Below are positions 17,522 to 25,576 of a DNA stretch of 64,000 nt, piece after piece. The stretch spans positions 62,001 to 126,000 of the forward strand of contig JASCNX010000008.1 in the NCBI GenBank assembly GCA_029968055.1, in the 5' to 3' direction. The stretch comes from Xenophilus aerolatus. Lineage in GTDB: Bacteria; Pseudomonadota; Gammaproteobacteria; Burkholderiales; Burkholderiaceae_C. Under the pieces are notes generated by a model. That model did no database searches. It had not been told where the DNA came from and was given only the letters and a program-made list of their open reading frames with translations. Positions within the stretch are counted from its first letter, which is position 1, and each line of letters starts with the position of its first letter. Position numbers and translations under genes: made by a program.

Positions 17522-18114
17522 CGCGGCCGCTGCGCGAGTTCGTCCATGCCTTCGGCCTGCTGCTGGACGGCCGCCCCGACGAGCCGCAACTGCTGGCGCA
17601 GGGCAGCGCACTGCTGCGCACGCTGGTCGCGCGCGACGACTGGCTGCCCGAGGCCTTTGCCCAGCCGCACCCCGAGCACTACCGGCAGTACCTGCTGCAT
17701 GCCGATTCGACCGAGCGCTTCTCGGTCGTGAGCTTCGTCTGGGGACCTGGGCAGGCCACGCCGGTGCACGACCACACGGTGTGGGGCCTGATCGGCATGC
17801 TGCGCGGCAGCGAGTACAGCCAGGGCTACGTGGAGCGCGACGGCGCCTGGGTGCCCGATGGCGAGGCGGTGCTGCTCGCGCCGGGCGGCGTGGAGGCGGT
17901 GTCGCCGCGCATCGGCGATGTGCACCGCGTGCGCAATGCGCATGACGACCGCGTGTCGATCAGCATCCACGTCTATGGCGCCAACATCGGCGCCGTGCGG
18001 CGCCATACTTACCCGCCCGAGGGGGGACGCCGTCCCTTCGTCTCGGGCTATTCCAACACCGTTCTGCCCAACCTCTGGGACCGCAGCGCCGAGCTGCGAT
18101 CCACCGCTGCATGA
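17518..18114 (+). CDS. Cysteine dioxygenase-type cupin (thiol dioxygenase)
   Basis: A 198-residue cupin of the cysteine dioxygenase/3-mercaptopropionate dioxygenase family, which oxidise a thiol to the sulfinate using Fe(II) and O2. The first cupin motif is in TPVHDHTVWGLIGMLRGSEYSQGY (two metal His at the H-x-H, about residues 83-85). The third His is in GDVHRVRNAHDDR, and the SISIHVYGANIG strand follows. Its ATG overlaps the stop of the binding-protein gene, and its stop overlaps the rhodanese start. Next to a sulfurtransferase this points to conversion of a thiol released from an organosulfur compound; which thiol is not decided by sequence. Confidence 0.88.
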   Translation: MTRPLREFVHAFGLLLDGRPDEPQLLAQGSALLRTLVARDDWLPEAFAQPHPEHYRQYLLHADSTERFSVVSFVWGPGQATPVHDHTVWGLIGMLRGSEYSQGYVERDGAWVPDGEAVLLAPGGVEAVSPRIGDVHRVRNAHDDRVSISIHVYGANIGAVRRHTYPPEGGRRPFVSGYSNTVLPNLWDRSAELRSTAA

Positions 18115-19760
18115 CCGACACCCTGCTCGCCACGCGCCCCGCCCCGCAGGCCGCGCCCGACCTCCCCACGTTCAGTGCCGCCCAGGTGCGTGCGCACCTG
18201 CTCGCGCGCGACACCGAGATCGCCCTGCTCGACGTGCGCGAGGAAGACCCCTACGCGCAGGCCCACCCCCTGTGGGCCGCCAACCTGCCGCTCTCGCGCA
18301 TCGAGCTGGAGGCCTGGCGCCGCATCCCGCGCCGCGACACGCGCATCGTGCTCTTCGGCGAACACGCGGGCGACGACCTCGCGCCGCGCGCCGCGGCCGT
18401 GCTGCGGCGCCTGGGCTACACGCAGGTGCATGCACTCGACGGCGGGCTGGACGGCTGGCGGGCCGCCGGCGGCGAACTCTTCCGCGACGTCAACGTGCCC
18501 AGCAAGGCCTTCGGCGAGCTGGTGGAGCACGAGCGGCACACGCCCTCGCTGCCGGCGGAGGAGGTCCAGGCGCTCATCGACGCGCAGGCCGACGTGGTCG
18601 TGCTCGACGCGCGCCGCTTCGACGAGTACCAGACGATGAGCATCCCCACCGCCACCAGCGTGCCGGGTGCCGAGCTGGTGCTGCGCGCGCGGGCGCTGGC
18701 GCCCGATCCGCGCACGCGCATCGTCGTCAACTGCGCCGGCCGCACGCGCAGCATCATCGGCACGCAGTCGCTGGTGAACGCGGGCCTGCCCAACCCCATC
18801 GCCGCGCTGCGCAACGGCACCATCGGCTGGACGCTGGCCGGCCAGGCGCTGGACCACGGCGCCGACCGCCGCGCGCCGGCGGAGGTCGACCCGGCCCTGC
18901 GCGTGCAGGCGCAGGCCGATGCACGCCGCGTGGCCGAGCGCGCCGGCGTGCGCTGGGTCGACGCGGGTGCGCTCGCTGCCTTGCGCGAGCCCGACCGCAC
19001 CGTGTACCGCTTCGACGTGCGCACGCCCGAGGAATACGCCGCCGGCCACCGGCCCGGCTTCGTCAGCGCGCCCGGCGGCCAGCTGGTGCAGGAGACCGAC
19101 CACCACGTGCCGGTGCGCGGCGCCCGCATCGTGCTGTCCGACGAGGGCGATGGCGTGCGCGCACCCATGACCGCCTCGTGGCTCGCGCAGATGGGCTGGG
19201 ACGTGCTCGTGCTGCAGGGCCCGCCCGATGGCAGCGAGGCCGGTGTGCCCCCTGCGCAGTTGCCGCCCCACCGCTACGAGGTCGACGGCATCGCGCCGGC
19301 CGCGCTCGCCGCGCTTCTGAAGGCGGGCGACGCGGTGCTGCTCGACGTCGGCGCCAGTGCGAACTACGTGAAGCGCCACATCCCGGGCGCGTGGTTCGCG
19401 GTGCGGGCCCAGCTGCCGCAGGCGCTGGCGCGGCTGCCGCGCACCGGCACGCTGGTGCTCACCTGCGGCAGCAGCCTGCTGGCGCGCCATGCGGCCGACG
19501 ACGTGCGCGAGTGGCTCGATGCGAACGGCGATGCGCGCGAAGTGCGTGTGCTCGATGGCGGCAACGCCGCCTGGTTCGCCGCCGGCCTGCCCGAGGAAGC
19601 CGGCGAGGCGCGCCTGGCCACCCCGCGCACCGACCGCTACCGCCGCCCCTACGAAGGCACCGACGCGCCGCGCGAGGCCATGCAGGCCTACCTGGACTGG
19701 GAGTTCGGGCTGGTCGCGCAGCTGGGGCGCGACGGCACGCACCACTTCCGCGTCATCTGA
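18111..19760 (+). CDS. Four-domain rhodanese-like sulfurtransferase
   Basis: A 549-residue protein with four rhodanese folds in tandem (roughly residues 15-125, 140-250, 265-375, 385-500). Catalytic-loop Cys are present in domain 2 (C208, VNCAGRTRS) and domain 4 (C452, LTCGSSLLAR). The equivalent loops of domain 1 (LFGEHAGDD) and domain 3 (LSDEGDGVR) have no Cys, so active and inactive domains alternate. Rhodaneses move sulfane sulfur onto acceptors such as cyanide, sulfite or protein thiols. It is coupled (ATGA overlap) to the thiol dioxygenase gene and is probably cytoplasmic, handling sulfur from the same pathway. Confidence 0.9.
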   Translation: MTDTLLATRPAPQAAPDLPTFSAAQVRAHLLARDTEIALLDVREEDPYAQAHPLWAANLPLSRIELEAWRRIPRRDTRIVLFGEHAGDDLAPRAAAVLRRLGYTQVHALDGGLDGWRAAGGELFRDVNVPSKAFGELVEHERHTPSLPAEEVQALIDAQADVVVLDARRFDEYQTMSIPTATSVPGAELVLRARALAPDPRTRIVVNCAGRTRSIIGTQSLVNAGLPNPIAALRNGTIGWTLAGQALDHGADRRAPAEVDPALRVQAQADARRVAERAGVRWVDAGALAALREPDRTVYRFDVRTPEEYAAGHRPGFVSAPGGQLVQETDHHVPVRGARIVLSDEGDGVRAPMTASWLAQMGWDVLVLQGPPDGSEAGVPPAQLPPHRYEVDGIAPAALAALLKAGDAVLLDVGASANYVKRHIPGAWFAVRAQLPQALARLPRTGTLVLTCGSSLLARHAADDVREWLDANGDAREVRVLDGGNAAWFAAGLPEEAGEARLATPRTDRYRRPYEGTDAPREAMQAYLDWEFGLVAQLGRDGTHHFRVI

Positions 19761-19800
19761 GGCCGACCGCTGGCTGCGGAGCCGACAGCCTGGTGCGTCG

Positions 19801-19824
19801 CTTCGACAGGCTCAGCGTGAATGG
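19801..19824. repeat. Half-copy of the CTTCGACAGGCTCAGC-type repeat
   Basis: CTTCGACAGGCTCAGCGTGA starts this segment, in the 91-base gap between the convergent rhodanese and MBL genes. It matches one arm of the inverted repeat at 53921-53993. Such arms are widespread intergenic repeats in GC-rich Gram-negative genomes and may act here as a bidirectional transcription-end hairpin. Confidence 0.55.
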
Positions 19825-19851
19825 TTCGAGGCGCTTGAGCGCGATGCGGCC

Positions 19852-20490
19852 TCAGGTCCCCGCCACGTAGGGATTGCTGCGCCGCTCGCGCCCGAAGCTG
19901 CTTTCGGGCCCGTGGCCGGGGATGAACACGGTTGCGTCGCCCATCGGCCACAGCCGCTCGGTGATGCTGGCGATCAGCTGGTCGTGGTTGCCGCCCGGGA
20001 AGTCGGTGCGGCCGATGCTCCCGGCGAAGAGCACGTCGCCGACGAAGGCGCGCCCGGCCGTGGCGGAGTGGAAGACCACGTGGCCCGGCGTGTGGCCGGG
20101 GCAGTGGCGCACGGTGAGCGTCTCGTCGCCCAACGTGACGGTGTCGCCGTCGTGCAGCCAGCGCGTCGGCGAGAAGGGCTCGGCCGGCGGAAAGCCGAAC
20201 ATCGCGCTCTGCTGCACCAGGCCGTCGATCCAGAACTGGTCGCCCGGGTGCGGGCCGACGATGGGCAGCGCGAGGCGCCGCGCCAGCTCGCCGGTGCCGC
20301 CCGCATGGTCGATGTGGGCATGGGTGAGCCAGATCTGTTCGAGCGACACGCCCAGCGCCTGTGCCGCCGCGATCAAACGGTCCAGCTCGCCGCCGGGATC
20401 GACCACGGCGGCCTTCATCGTCGCGTCGCACCAGAGGATAGAGCAGTTCTGCTGGAAGGCGGTGACGGGGACGGTCTGGTACTTCAGCAT
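19852..20490 (-). CDS. MBL-fold hydrolase, glyoxalase II-like (YcbL type)
   Basis: A 212-residue metallo-beta-lactamase-fold protein. The metal motif THAHIDHAGG (H-x-H-x-D-H), the later HCPGHTPGHVVFHS, FVGDVLFAGSIGRTDFPGG and a final PGHGP supply the usual Zn/Fe ligands. Length and motifs fit the short YcbL-type hydroxyacylglutathione hydrolases. Persulfide dioxygenases share the fold, and the rhodanese is a convergent neighbour, but nothing in the sequence favours that over a thioesterase role. It is the last gene of the leftward aromatic-type cluster, 78 bases after the FAH gene. Confidence 0.85.
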   Translation of the reverse strand: MLKYQTVPVTAFQQNCSILWCDATMKAAVVDPGGELDRLIAAAQALGVSLEQIWLTHAHIDHAGGTGELARRLALPIVGPHPGDQFWIDGLVQQSAMFGFPPAEPFSPTRWLHDGDTVTLGDETLTVRHCPGHTPGHVVFHSATAGRAFVGDVLFAGSIGRTDFPGGNHDQLIASITERLWPMGDATVFIPGHGPESSFGRERRSNPYVAGT

Positions 20491-20568
20491 GGCAAGGGGT
20501 CGCGGGAATCGAAGCCGACCATTGTCGCGATCGGCGCGGCCGCATGCGCGCGCCGCCGCGCGCTCGCC

Positions 20569-21417
20569 TCACTCGTCGCGGATGCCGTTGCGCAGCACGC
20601 CGATGGCGTCGACCTCGATCTCGCACACGTCGCCCGGCTTCATGAACACGGGCGGCGTGCGCTTGTTGCCCACGCCGCCGGGCGTGCCGGTGACGATCAC
20701 GTCGCCCGGCTCCAGCGGGATGAAGGTGGAGATGTAGGCGATCTGGCGCGGGATGCTGTGCACCATCATGTCGGTGGTGGCGCGCTGCATCTCCTGGCCG
20801 TTGAGCCGGGTGACCAGCGTCATCTTCCGGTCGGGCGTGATCTCGTCGGCCGTGACCATCCAGGGGCCGAAGGCGCCGGTCTTCCAGAAGTTCTTGCCCG
20901 GTGCCCACTGCGAGGTGTGCACCTGCCAGTCGCGCACGCTGCCGTCGTTGTAGCAGCTGTAGCCGGCGATGTGCGACCACGAATCCGCCTCGCTGATGTG
21001 GCGGCCGCCTTTGCCGATGACGATGGCGATCTCGCCTTCGTAGTCGAGGCGCTCGGAGGCCTGGGGCCGCACGATGTCCTCGCCATGGGCCAGCTGCGAG
21101 TCGGCCACGCGCAGGAAGATCACCGGCTTCTCGGTCTCGGTCTTGCCGGTCTCGCGGATGTGCTCGCCGTAGTTCAGGCCGATGCAGAAGATCTTGCCCG
21201 GGTTGGGGATCACCGGCAGCAGCTGCACCTCGGACAGCGGCAGCGCGGCACGTGCGGCCTCGACCTGCGCGGCGGCCTGCGATGCGAGGCCCGCGGCGAT
21301 GAAGGCCTTGAGGTCCGGCGCCTGCGCGCCGAACACCGCGCGCAGGTCGACCACGCGGTCGCCGACGACGGCGCCGTAGTCGTCCTGGCCGTTGTACTGG
21401 TAGCTGATGAGTCTCAT
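20569..21417 (-). CDS. Fumarylacetoacetate hydrolase family protein
   Basis: A 282-residue cytoplasmic enzyme of the FAH family, which hydrolyses or hydrates ring-cleavage products such as acylpyruvates and 2-hydroxy-dienoates using Mg2+. Typical motifs are FCIGLNYGEHIRETG, the metal triad region LDYEGEIAIVIGKGGRHIS and GPWMVTADEI, plus GDVIVTGTPGGVGNKR. It lies in the same leftward group as the FAD hydroxylase and the VOC dioxygenase, so it probably processes the ring-fission product. An IclR regulator gene separates it from the hydroxylase. Start ATG at 21417. Confidence 0.9.
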   Translation of the reverse strand: MRLISYQYNGQDDYGAVVGDRVVDLRAVFGAQAPDLKAFIAAGLASQAAAQVEAARAALPLSEVQLLPVIPNPGKIFCIGLNYGEHIRETGKTETEKPVIFLRVADSQLAHGEDIVRPQASERLDYEGEIAIVIGKGGRHISEADSWSHIAGYSCYNDGSVRDWQVHTSQWAPGKNFWKTGAFGPWMVTADEITPDRKMTLVTRLNGQEMQRATTDMMVHSIPRQIAYISTFIPLEPGDVIVTGTPGGVGNKRTPPVFMKPGDVCEIEVDAIGVLRNGIRDE

Positions 21418-21449
21418 GGGATTCCTTGGGAAGGGGAGGGGGGTGGGTG

Positions 21450-22205
21450 CTAGGCCAGCCGACCTCCGATCCGCGTCGCGGCCTCGGTGATCAGACGGAC
21501 CATCTTTTCAAGGTCGACGATCGCCAGGCGCGAGGTATCGAACACGAGGGAGATGGCGGCCCAGGCGCCGCCATCCGACTTGAGAACGGGCGCGGCCACG
21601 GCCGCCAGCTGGGGCTCCAGCTCGCCCTTGGAGACATAGTGGCCCGCCTTGCGGACGGCCGCGAAGTAGCGCCGGAATTCGGGCCAGTCGCCGGGCAGGC
21701 CGCAGCGCACGGCCTCGTCGCGGCGCGCGTCGAACACCTTCTTCAGCGGCACCGTGCCGAGCGTGGACAGCAGCACCTTGGGCGCCGCGCCCTGGAACAG
21801 CGGCCGTGGCCGCCCGCGTGTGTAGGCCAGCGTGGCGGGCGCGCCGCCCATCTCGCGGTGCGTGTCCAGCACCTGCTGGCCGAAGGCCTCGGTCACCACG
21901 CAGTCGAAGCCGGTGGCATCGACCAGCTCGCGCAGCACCGGCAGGCCCACCTTGAGCACCGGATCGGCGCGGCGGATGTAGTGGTCCAGCAGGATGATGC
22001 GCGGACCGAGCGCGTAGTGCGAGTCCTCCACGCGCTGCAGCAGCCCCACCTGCAGCAGCTGGCGCACGTAGCGGTAGCTGGTGGGCAGCGAGACCTCCAG
22101 CGCCTTGGCGATGTCTTCCGCGGTGCGGGTGATGTGGTGGTCGTCGAAGAGGTCGAGCACGCCCAGCATGCGTTCCAGGCTGGACGAGGACGAAGGTTCG
22201 GACAA
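21450..22205 (-). CDS. IclR-family transcriptional regulator
   Basis: A 251-residue regulator: N-terminal winged helix (about residues 8-75, with EDIAKALEVSLPTSYRYVRQL) and C-terminal GAF-like ligand domain. The C-terminal Cys/Gly pattern usual in IclR is only partly visible. Family members commonly control aromatic-acid and beta-ketoadipate-type pathways. It sits inside the cluster between the FAD hydroxylase and FAH genes. Tandem palindromes in the divergent promoter at 24345-24377 are the obvious candidate operator. Confidence 0.88.
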   Translation of the reverse strand: MSEPSSSSSLERMLGVLDLFDDHHITRTAEDIAKALEVSLPTSYRYVRQLLQVGLLQRVEDSHYALGPRIILLDHYIRRADPVLKVGLPVLRELVDATGFDCVVTEAFGQQVLDTHREMGGAPATLAYTRGRPRPLFQGAAPKVLLSTLGTVPLKKVFDARRDEAVRCGLPGDWPEFRRYFAAVRKAGHYVSKGELEPQLAAVAAPVLKSDGGAWAAISLVFDTSRLAIVDLEKMVRLITEAATRIGGRLA

Positions 22206-22229
22206 GGTGGGGCCCCGGGATGTGGGTCG

Positions 22230-23729
22230 TCATGGCGCCACCGGGAGGTACTGGGAGATGCGGTCCAGCTCGGAGCCCGTGCGCGCCACGCCGACGATGT
22301 AGCGGTCGGGCCGTAGTATCACGGCGCCCGCTTCGTGGCTGCGCAGCCAGTCCGCCAGCGGCGCATCGGGCTCGTCGATGACCAGGGCCTGGCTGCGGGC
22401 CCAGCGTTCGGCGGTGCCGGGCGCCGCGGTGGCCAGCAGCTCGCGCCGGCCGATCACGGCGCTGCGCCGGCCCAGCAACTCGTCCAGCAGCCGGCCGTCG
22501 GCCAGGCGCGGCTGGGGAAAGGGCCGGCCCGCCAGGTCCTGCTGCAGCACGTCGAAGGCGCCCGCGCCCAGCAGTTGCGGCGGCAGCTCGAAGACCTCGG
22601 GCGCGCCGCTGGCGAAGCGCGCATCGCGTTCGGCCGCCGCGGCCGGGTCGGTGGTCTGGATGATGCCGCCCAGGCGGACGGCTAGCTCGATCAGGGCACG
22701 CACGTGCGGCTTGCGCTCGGACTCGTAGGTGTCCAGCAGCGCCTCGGGCGCGCGGCCGGCCAGCACGGCGTCCAGCTTCCAGGCCAGGTTGGAGGCATCG
22801 CGGATGCCCGCGCACATGCCCTGGCCCAGGAAGGGCGGGGTCTGGTGGCAGGCATCGCCGGCCAGCAGCAGCCGGCCCTGGCGCCAGCCGTCGGCGATCA
22901 CGGAATGGAAGGTGTAGATGGCGGCGCGTTCCAGCCGGGCCTGATCGGGCCGCACCCAGGGCGCGACCAGCTTCCACAGGGTCTCGGGCCGCACCAGGGC
23001 GTCGCGGTCGTCGCCGGGCAGCACCATGATCTCCCAGCGTCGGCGATTGCCCACCACGTTGCAGTAGGTCATGGGCCGGCGCGGGTCGCAGTGCTGCACG
23101 GTGTGCGGCGGCAGGTCCACCGGCTCGGTCAGCACCACGTCGAACACCAGCCAGGGCTGGCGCAGGCCCAGGTCCACCATCGGGCTGCCCATGTGCTGGC
23201 GCACCGGCGAGCGGGCACCGTCGCAGCCCACCACCCAGCGGGCGCGGGCCTGGACGCGCGTGCCGTTGGCGGCGTGCTCACAGGACAAGGTGGCGCCTTC
23301 GGCATCCTGCTCGACGGCCGACACGGCGGTCTCGAGCCGAACGTCCACGTTCGGGAAGCGTGCCAGGCCCTCGCGCAGCACGGCCTCCAGCTCGGGCTGG
23401 TGGAAGTAGTAGTTGTTGGCGCCACCGTGCGGCCCGAGCGCGGCGGTGCCGCCGCGAATCAGCAGGGTCTGGCCGGCGGCATTGAGGAAATGCATGCCCT
23501 GCGTGCCAGGCCGCGAGATGGCCAGCACCTGCTCGCGCAGACCCGCCGCCTGGAAGATGCGCAGCACCTCGCCGTCGTAGTGGATGGCCCGCGGCAGCGC
23601 GAAGATGCCGGCCTCCTTCTCGACCACCAGCACCGACTGCCCGGCGGCGCCCAGCAGGTTGGCCAGCGTGGCGCCGGTGGGACCGAGGCCCACGATGGCC
23701 ACGTCGTAGACGGGCGCTCGCTCAGACAC
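22230..23729 (-). CDS. FAD-dependent aromatic monooxygenase (MhpA-like)
   Basis: A 499-residue class A flavoprotein hydroxylase that uses NAD(P)H and O2 to hydroxylate a phenolic ring. The N-terminal dinucleotide fold (VAIVGLGPTGATLANLLGAA, residues 11-30), the DG motif (VVGCDGARSPVRQ) and the GD motif (LLLAGDACHQTPPFLGQG) are present. A thioredoxin-like C-terminal domain follows from about residue 390. Relatives include 3-(3-hydroxyphenyl)propionate hydroxylase. The stop of the VOC dioxygenase gene overlaps its start (23722-23729), so ring hydroxylation followed by extradiol cleavage is likely; the substrate is not identified. Confidence 0.9.
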   Translation of the reverse strand: MSERAPVYDVAIVGLGPTGATLANLLGAAGQSVLVVEKEAGIFALPRAIHYDGEVLRIFQAAGLREQVLAISRPGTQGMHFLNAAGQTLLIRGGTAALGPHGGANNYYFHQPELEAVLREGLARFPNVDVRLETAVSAVEQDAEGATLSCEHAANGTRVQARARWVVGCDGARSPVRQHMGSPMVDLGLRQPWLVFDVVLTEPVDLPPHTVQHCDPRRPMTYCNVVGNRRRWEIMVLPGDDRDALVRPETLWKLVAPWVRPDQARLERAAIYTFHSVIADGWRQGRLLLAGDACHQTPPFLGQGMCAGIRDASNLAWKLDAVLAGRAPEALLDTYESERKPHVRALIELAVRLGGIIQTTDPAAAAERDARFASGAPEVFELPPQLLGAGAFDVLQQDLAGRPFPQPRLADGRLLDELLGRRSAVIGRRELLATAAPGTAERWARSQALVIDEPDAPLADWLRSHEAGAVILRPDRYIVGVARTGSELDRISQYLPVAP

Positions 23730-24279
23730 GCTGGTCTTCCTGCATGCGGCGGGCGACCTCGGCCTGCCATTGGGCGCGGCTCATGAACTTGGGCAGGCGC
23801 TTGGCGATGGCCTCGGCCTGCGCCAGGATGGCCTCGTCGCTGCGGGTCAGGTCGATGGGCTCGCGCAGGGGCTGGTCGCAGTACCAGGGCGTGTCCATGA
23901 ACAGCTCCAGCCGGTTGCCCTCCGGGTCGCGGCAGTAGACCGAGATGGCATTGCCGTGCGTCACCGGATTCATCTCGGTCGCGCCCTCCGCCAGCAGCCG
24001 GTCATGGAAGGCGCGCAGCGTGGCCAGGTCGGGCACGCGGAAGGACAGCTGGTTGACCACGTTGAAGGCCATGTCTGCCGGCCGGCCGGTGGCCAGCACC
24101 AGCTGGTGGTGCTCGTTCGGGTCGCGGCTCAGGAAGACCAGTTGCACCGGGCCCAGGTCGCCTGCGTCGGTCTGGGTGAAGCGCAGGGCGCGCCGGTAGA
24201 AGCCGGCCATGCGTTCGAGGTCGGTGACGTACAGGCCGATGTGGCTGAACTGCAGCTGCAAGGGGGGATGGGAATTCAA
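23722..24279 (-). CDS. VOC-family (extradiol dioxygenase-like) protein, TTG start
   Basis: A 185-residue single-domain vicinal-oxygen-chelate protein. Metal ligands are visible as His in FSHIGLYVTDLERM, His in PNEHHQLVLATG and Glu in NRLELFMDTPW, the triad of type I extradiol dioxygenases or glyoxalases. The TTG at 24279 is chosen because an AGGAGA ribosome site (complement of 24285-24290) sits just in front and the conserved part begins soon after. The only upstream ATG would add 17 residues overlapping the promoter. It is the first gene of the leftward aromatic-type operon. Ring-cleaving activity is inferred from the neighbouring FAD hydroxylase and FAH genes. Confidence 0.82.
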   Translation of the reverse strand: MNSHPPLQLQFSHIGLYVTDLERMAGFYRRALRFTQTDAGDLGPVQLVFLSRDPNEHHQLVLATGRPADMAFNVVNQLSFRVPDLATLRAFHDRLLAEGATEMNPVTHGNAISVYCRDPEGNRLELFMDTPWYCDQPLREPIDLTRSDEAILAQAEAIAKRLPKFMSRAQWQAEVARRMQEDQRV

Positions 24280-24344
24280 CTTTGTCTCCTGGCGACAACG
24301 AGGCGCATGGCGAACCCGTCGATGGATCAAATGTTATTGTGATT

Positions 24345-24380
24345 ATCGTATTTTGACAATATACGATGTATTCGTATGAT
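24345..24380 (+). promoter_or_regulatory. Sigma70-type promoter overlapped by tandem palindromes (probable IclR operator)
   Basis: TTGACA (24353-24358) and TATGAT (24375-24380), spaced by 16 bases, form a strong promoter reading right toward the TctC gene. Two inverted repeats overlap it: ATCGTAT-N9-ATACGAT (24345-24367) and ATACGA-N5-TCGTAT (24361-24377), sharing the middle half-site. The region is markedly AT-rich. A repressor or activator bound here could control both divergent transcripts. Confidence 0.75.
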
Positions 24381-24423
24381 TCAAGCCGGTGCAATTGGCA
24401 CGCGTTCGCAAACGGAGACATTC

Positions 24424-25413
24424 ATGACCATCCTCAAGAGGCTCGCCGCCGGCGTGTCTGCCCTGCCGCTCGTGGCGGCCCTGGCCCTGGCACCCACCTG
24501 GGCCGGCGCCCAGGCCGACTACCCCACCAAGCCGGTGCGCATCATTGCCCCCTTCCCGGCGGGCAGCGGCCCCGACGCCAACGCCCGCGAACTGGCCGCG
24601 GAACTGACGAAGATCCTGGGCCAGTCCTTCTATGTGGAGAACCGCCCGGGCGCCTCGAACATCATCGGCACCGAGGTGGCGGCCAAGGCGCCCAACGACG
24701 GCTACTCGCTCTACATCGGCACCACCAGCTCGCTGTCGGTCGTGCCGCACCTTTACGGCAAGCTGCCCTTCAATGCCGAGCGCGACTTCGCGCCCATCAG
24801 CCTGCTGGGCGTGCTCAACACGGGCCTCATCGCCACGCCTTCGGTGCCGGCCCGGGACGCGCGCGAACTGGTCGCTCAGCTCAAGGCCAAACCGGATTCG
24901 GTGACCGTGGCCACGGCGGGCATCGGCAGCTATTCGCACCTGTCGGCGGTGTGGTTCAACAGCGTGGCGGGCGTGAAGTCGAACCTGGTGCCCTACAACA
25001 GCAACAGCCCCTACGCCGACCTGCTGGCCGGCCAGATCCAGCTCATGTTCGACGGCCTGCCCGCGGCGGCCACCAACGTGCAGGCCGGCAAGCTCAAGCT
25101 GCTGGGCATCACCGGGCGCGAGCGGCATCCCAGCTTTCCCAACGTGCCCACCTTCGCCGAGCAGGGCCTGCCCGACTACACGCCCATCGCCTGGCAGGGC
25201 CTGCTGGCGCCGGCGGGCACGGCGCCGGCCATCCTGGAGAAGCTCAGCGGCGCCATGGCGAAGGTCTGCCAGTCGCCTGAACTGGCGAAGAAGTGGCGCG
25301 ACTACGGCGGCGAACTGCGCTGCAACACCCCGGCCGAGTTCACCGCCTTCATCCAGGCCGACCGCGCCATGTGGGGCAAGGTGGTCCGCGCCGCGGGCGT
25401 GAAGCTGGACTGA
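24424..25413 (+). CDS. TctC/Bug-family tricarboxylate-type substrate-binding protein
   Basis: A 329-residue periplasmic protein with a signal peptide ending at about residue 29 (LAPTWAGAQA). The Bug-family signature YPTKPVRIIAPFPAGSGPDANAR follows, then ENRPGASNIIGTEVAAKAPNDGYSL. These proteins bind carboxylates, often aromatic acids, usually with TctA/TctB membrane partners; none are here, so it is an orphan as is common in this bacterial group. A GGAGA ribosome site precedes the ATG at 24424. It is divergent from the aromatic-type operon and shares its promoter region, so it may capture that pathway's substrate. Confidence 0.9.
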   Translation: MTILKRLAAGVSALPLVAALALAPTWAGAQADYPTKPVRIIAPFPAGSGPDANARELAAELTKILGQSFYVENRPGASNIIGTEVAAKAPNDGYSLYIGTTSSLSVVPHLYGKLPFNAERDFAPISLLGVLNTGLIATPSVPARDARELVAQLKAKPDSVTVATAGIGSYSHLSAVWFNSVAGVKSNLVPYNSNSPYADLLAGQIQLMFDGLPAAATNVQAGKLKLLGITGRERHPSFPNVPTFAEQGLPDYTPIAWQGLLAPAGTAPAILEKLSGAMAKVCQSPELAKKWRDYGGELRCNTPAEFTAFIQADRAMWGKVVRAAGVKLD

Positions 25414-25549
25414 CCGCCGGCGCGGCGCCCGGCGTCCGGCACGCCCGGGCGCGCGCACCCCGAGGCGTGGCGGGGCGGCGCGTGCCCGGTGGCTCGGCGG
25501 GCTTCGTCGAAACGCAGCGCATGCCGATGGCACGCTGCTTGCATCGCAT

Positions 25550-25561
25550 CTTGTATCCAAG
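25550..25561. promoter_or_regulatory. Palindromic operator CTTGTATCCAAG upstream of atzF (site 1)
   Basis: CTTG-TATC-CAAG ends 15 bases before the atzF start codon. The identical 12 bases occur at 32934-32945 upstream of the BMP importer operon, both followed by T and, a few bases later, GATGC. The TTGTATnCAA-like form resembles sites of FCD-type GntR regulators, and one is encoded at 40442-41179. A TTGCAT (25539-25544) and a TATGGA (25562-25567) at 17 bases spacing could be the promoter, giving a very short or absent leader. Confidence 0.6.
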
Positions 25562-25576
25562 TATGGATGCTTTGAT

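Noticed and set aside
19852-20490. Naming the MBL-fold protein a persulfide dioxygenase because of the rhodanese next door.
   Set aside because: The rhodanese is convergent, not co-transcribed. Length and motifs fit the short glyoxalase II-like group better.
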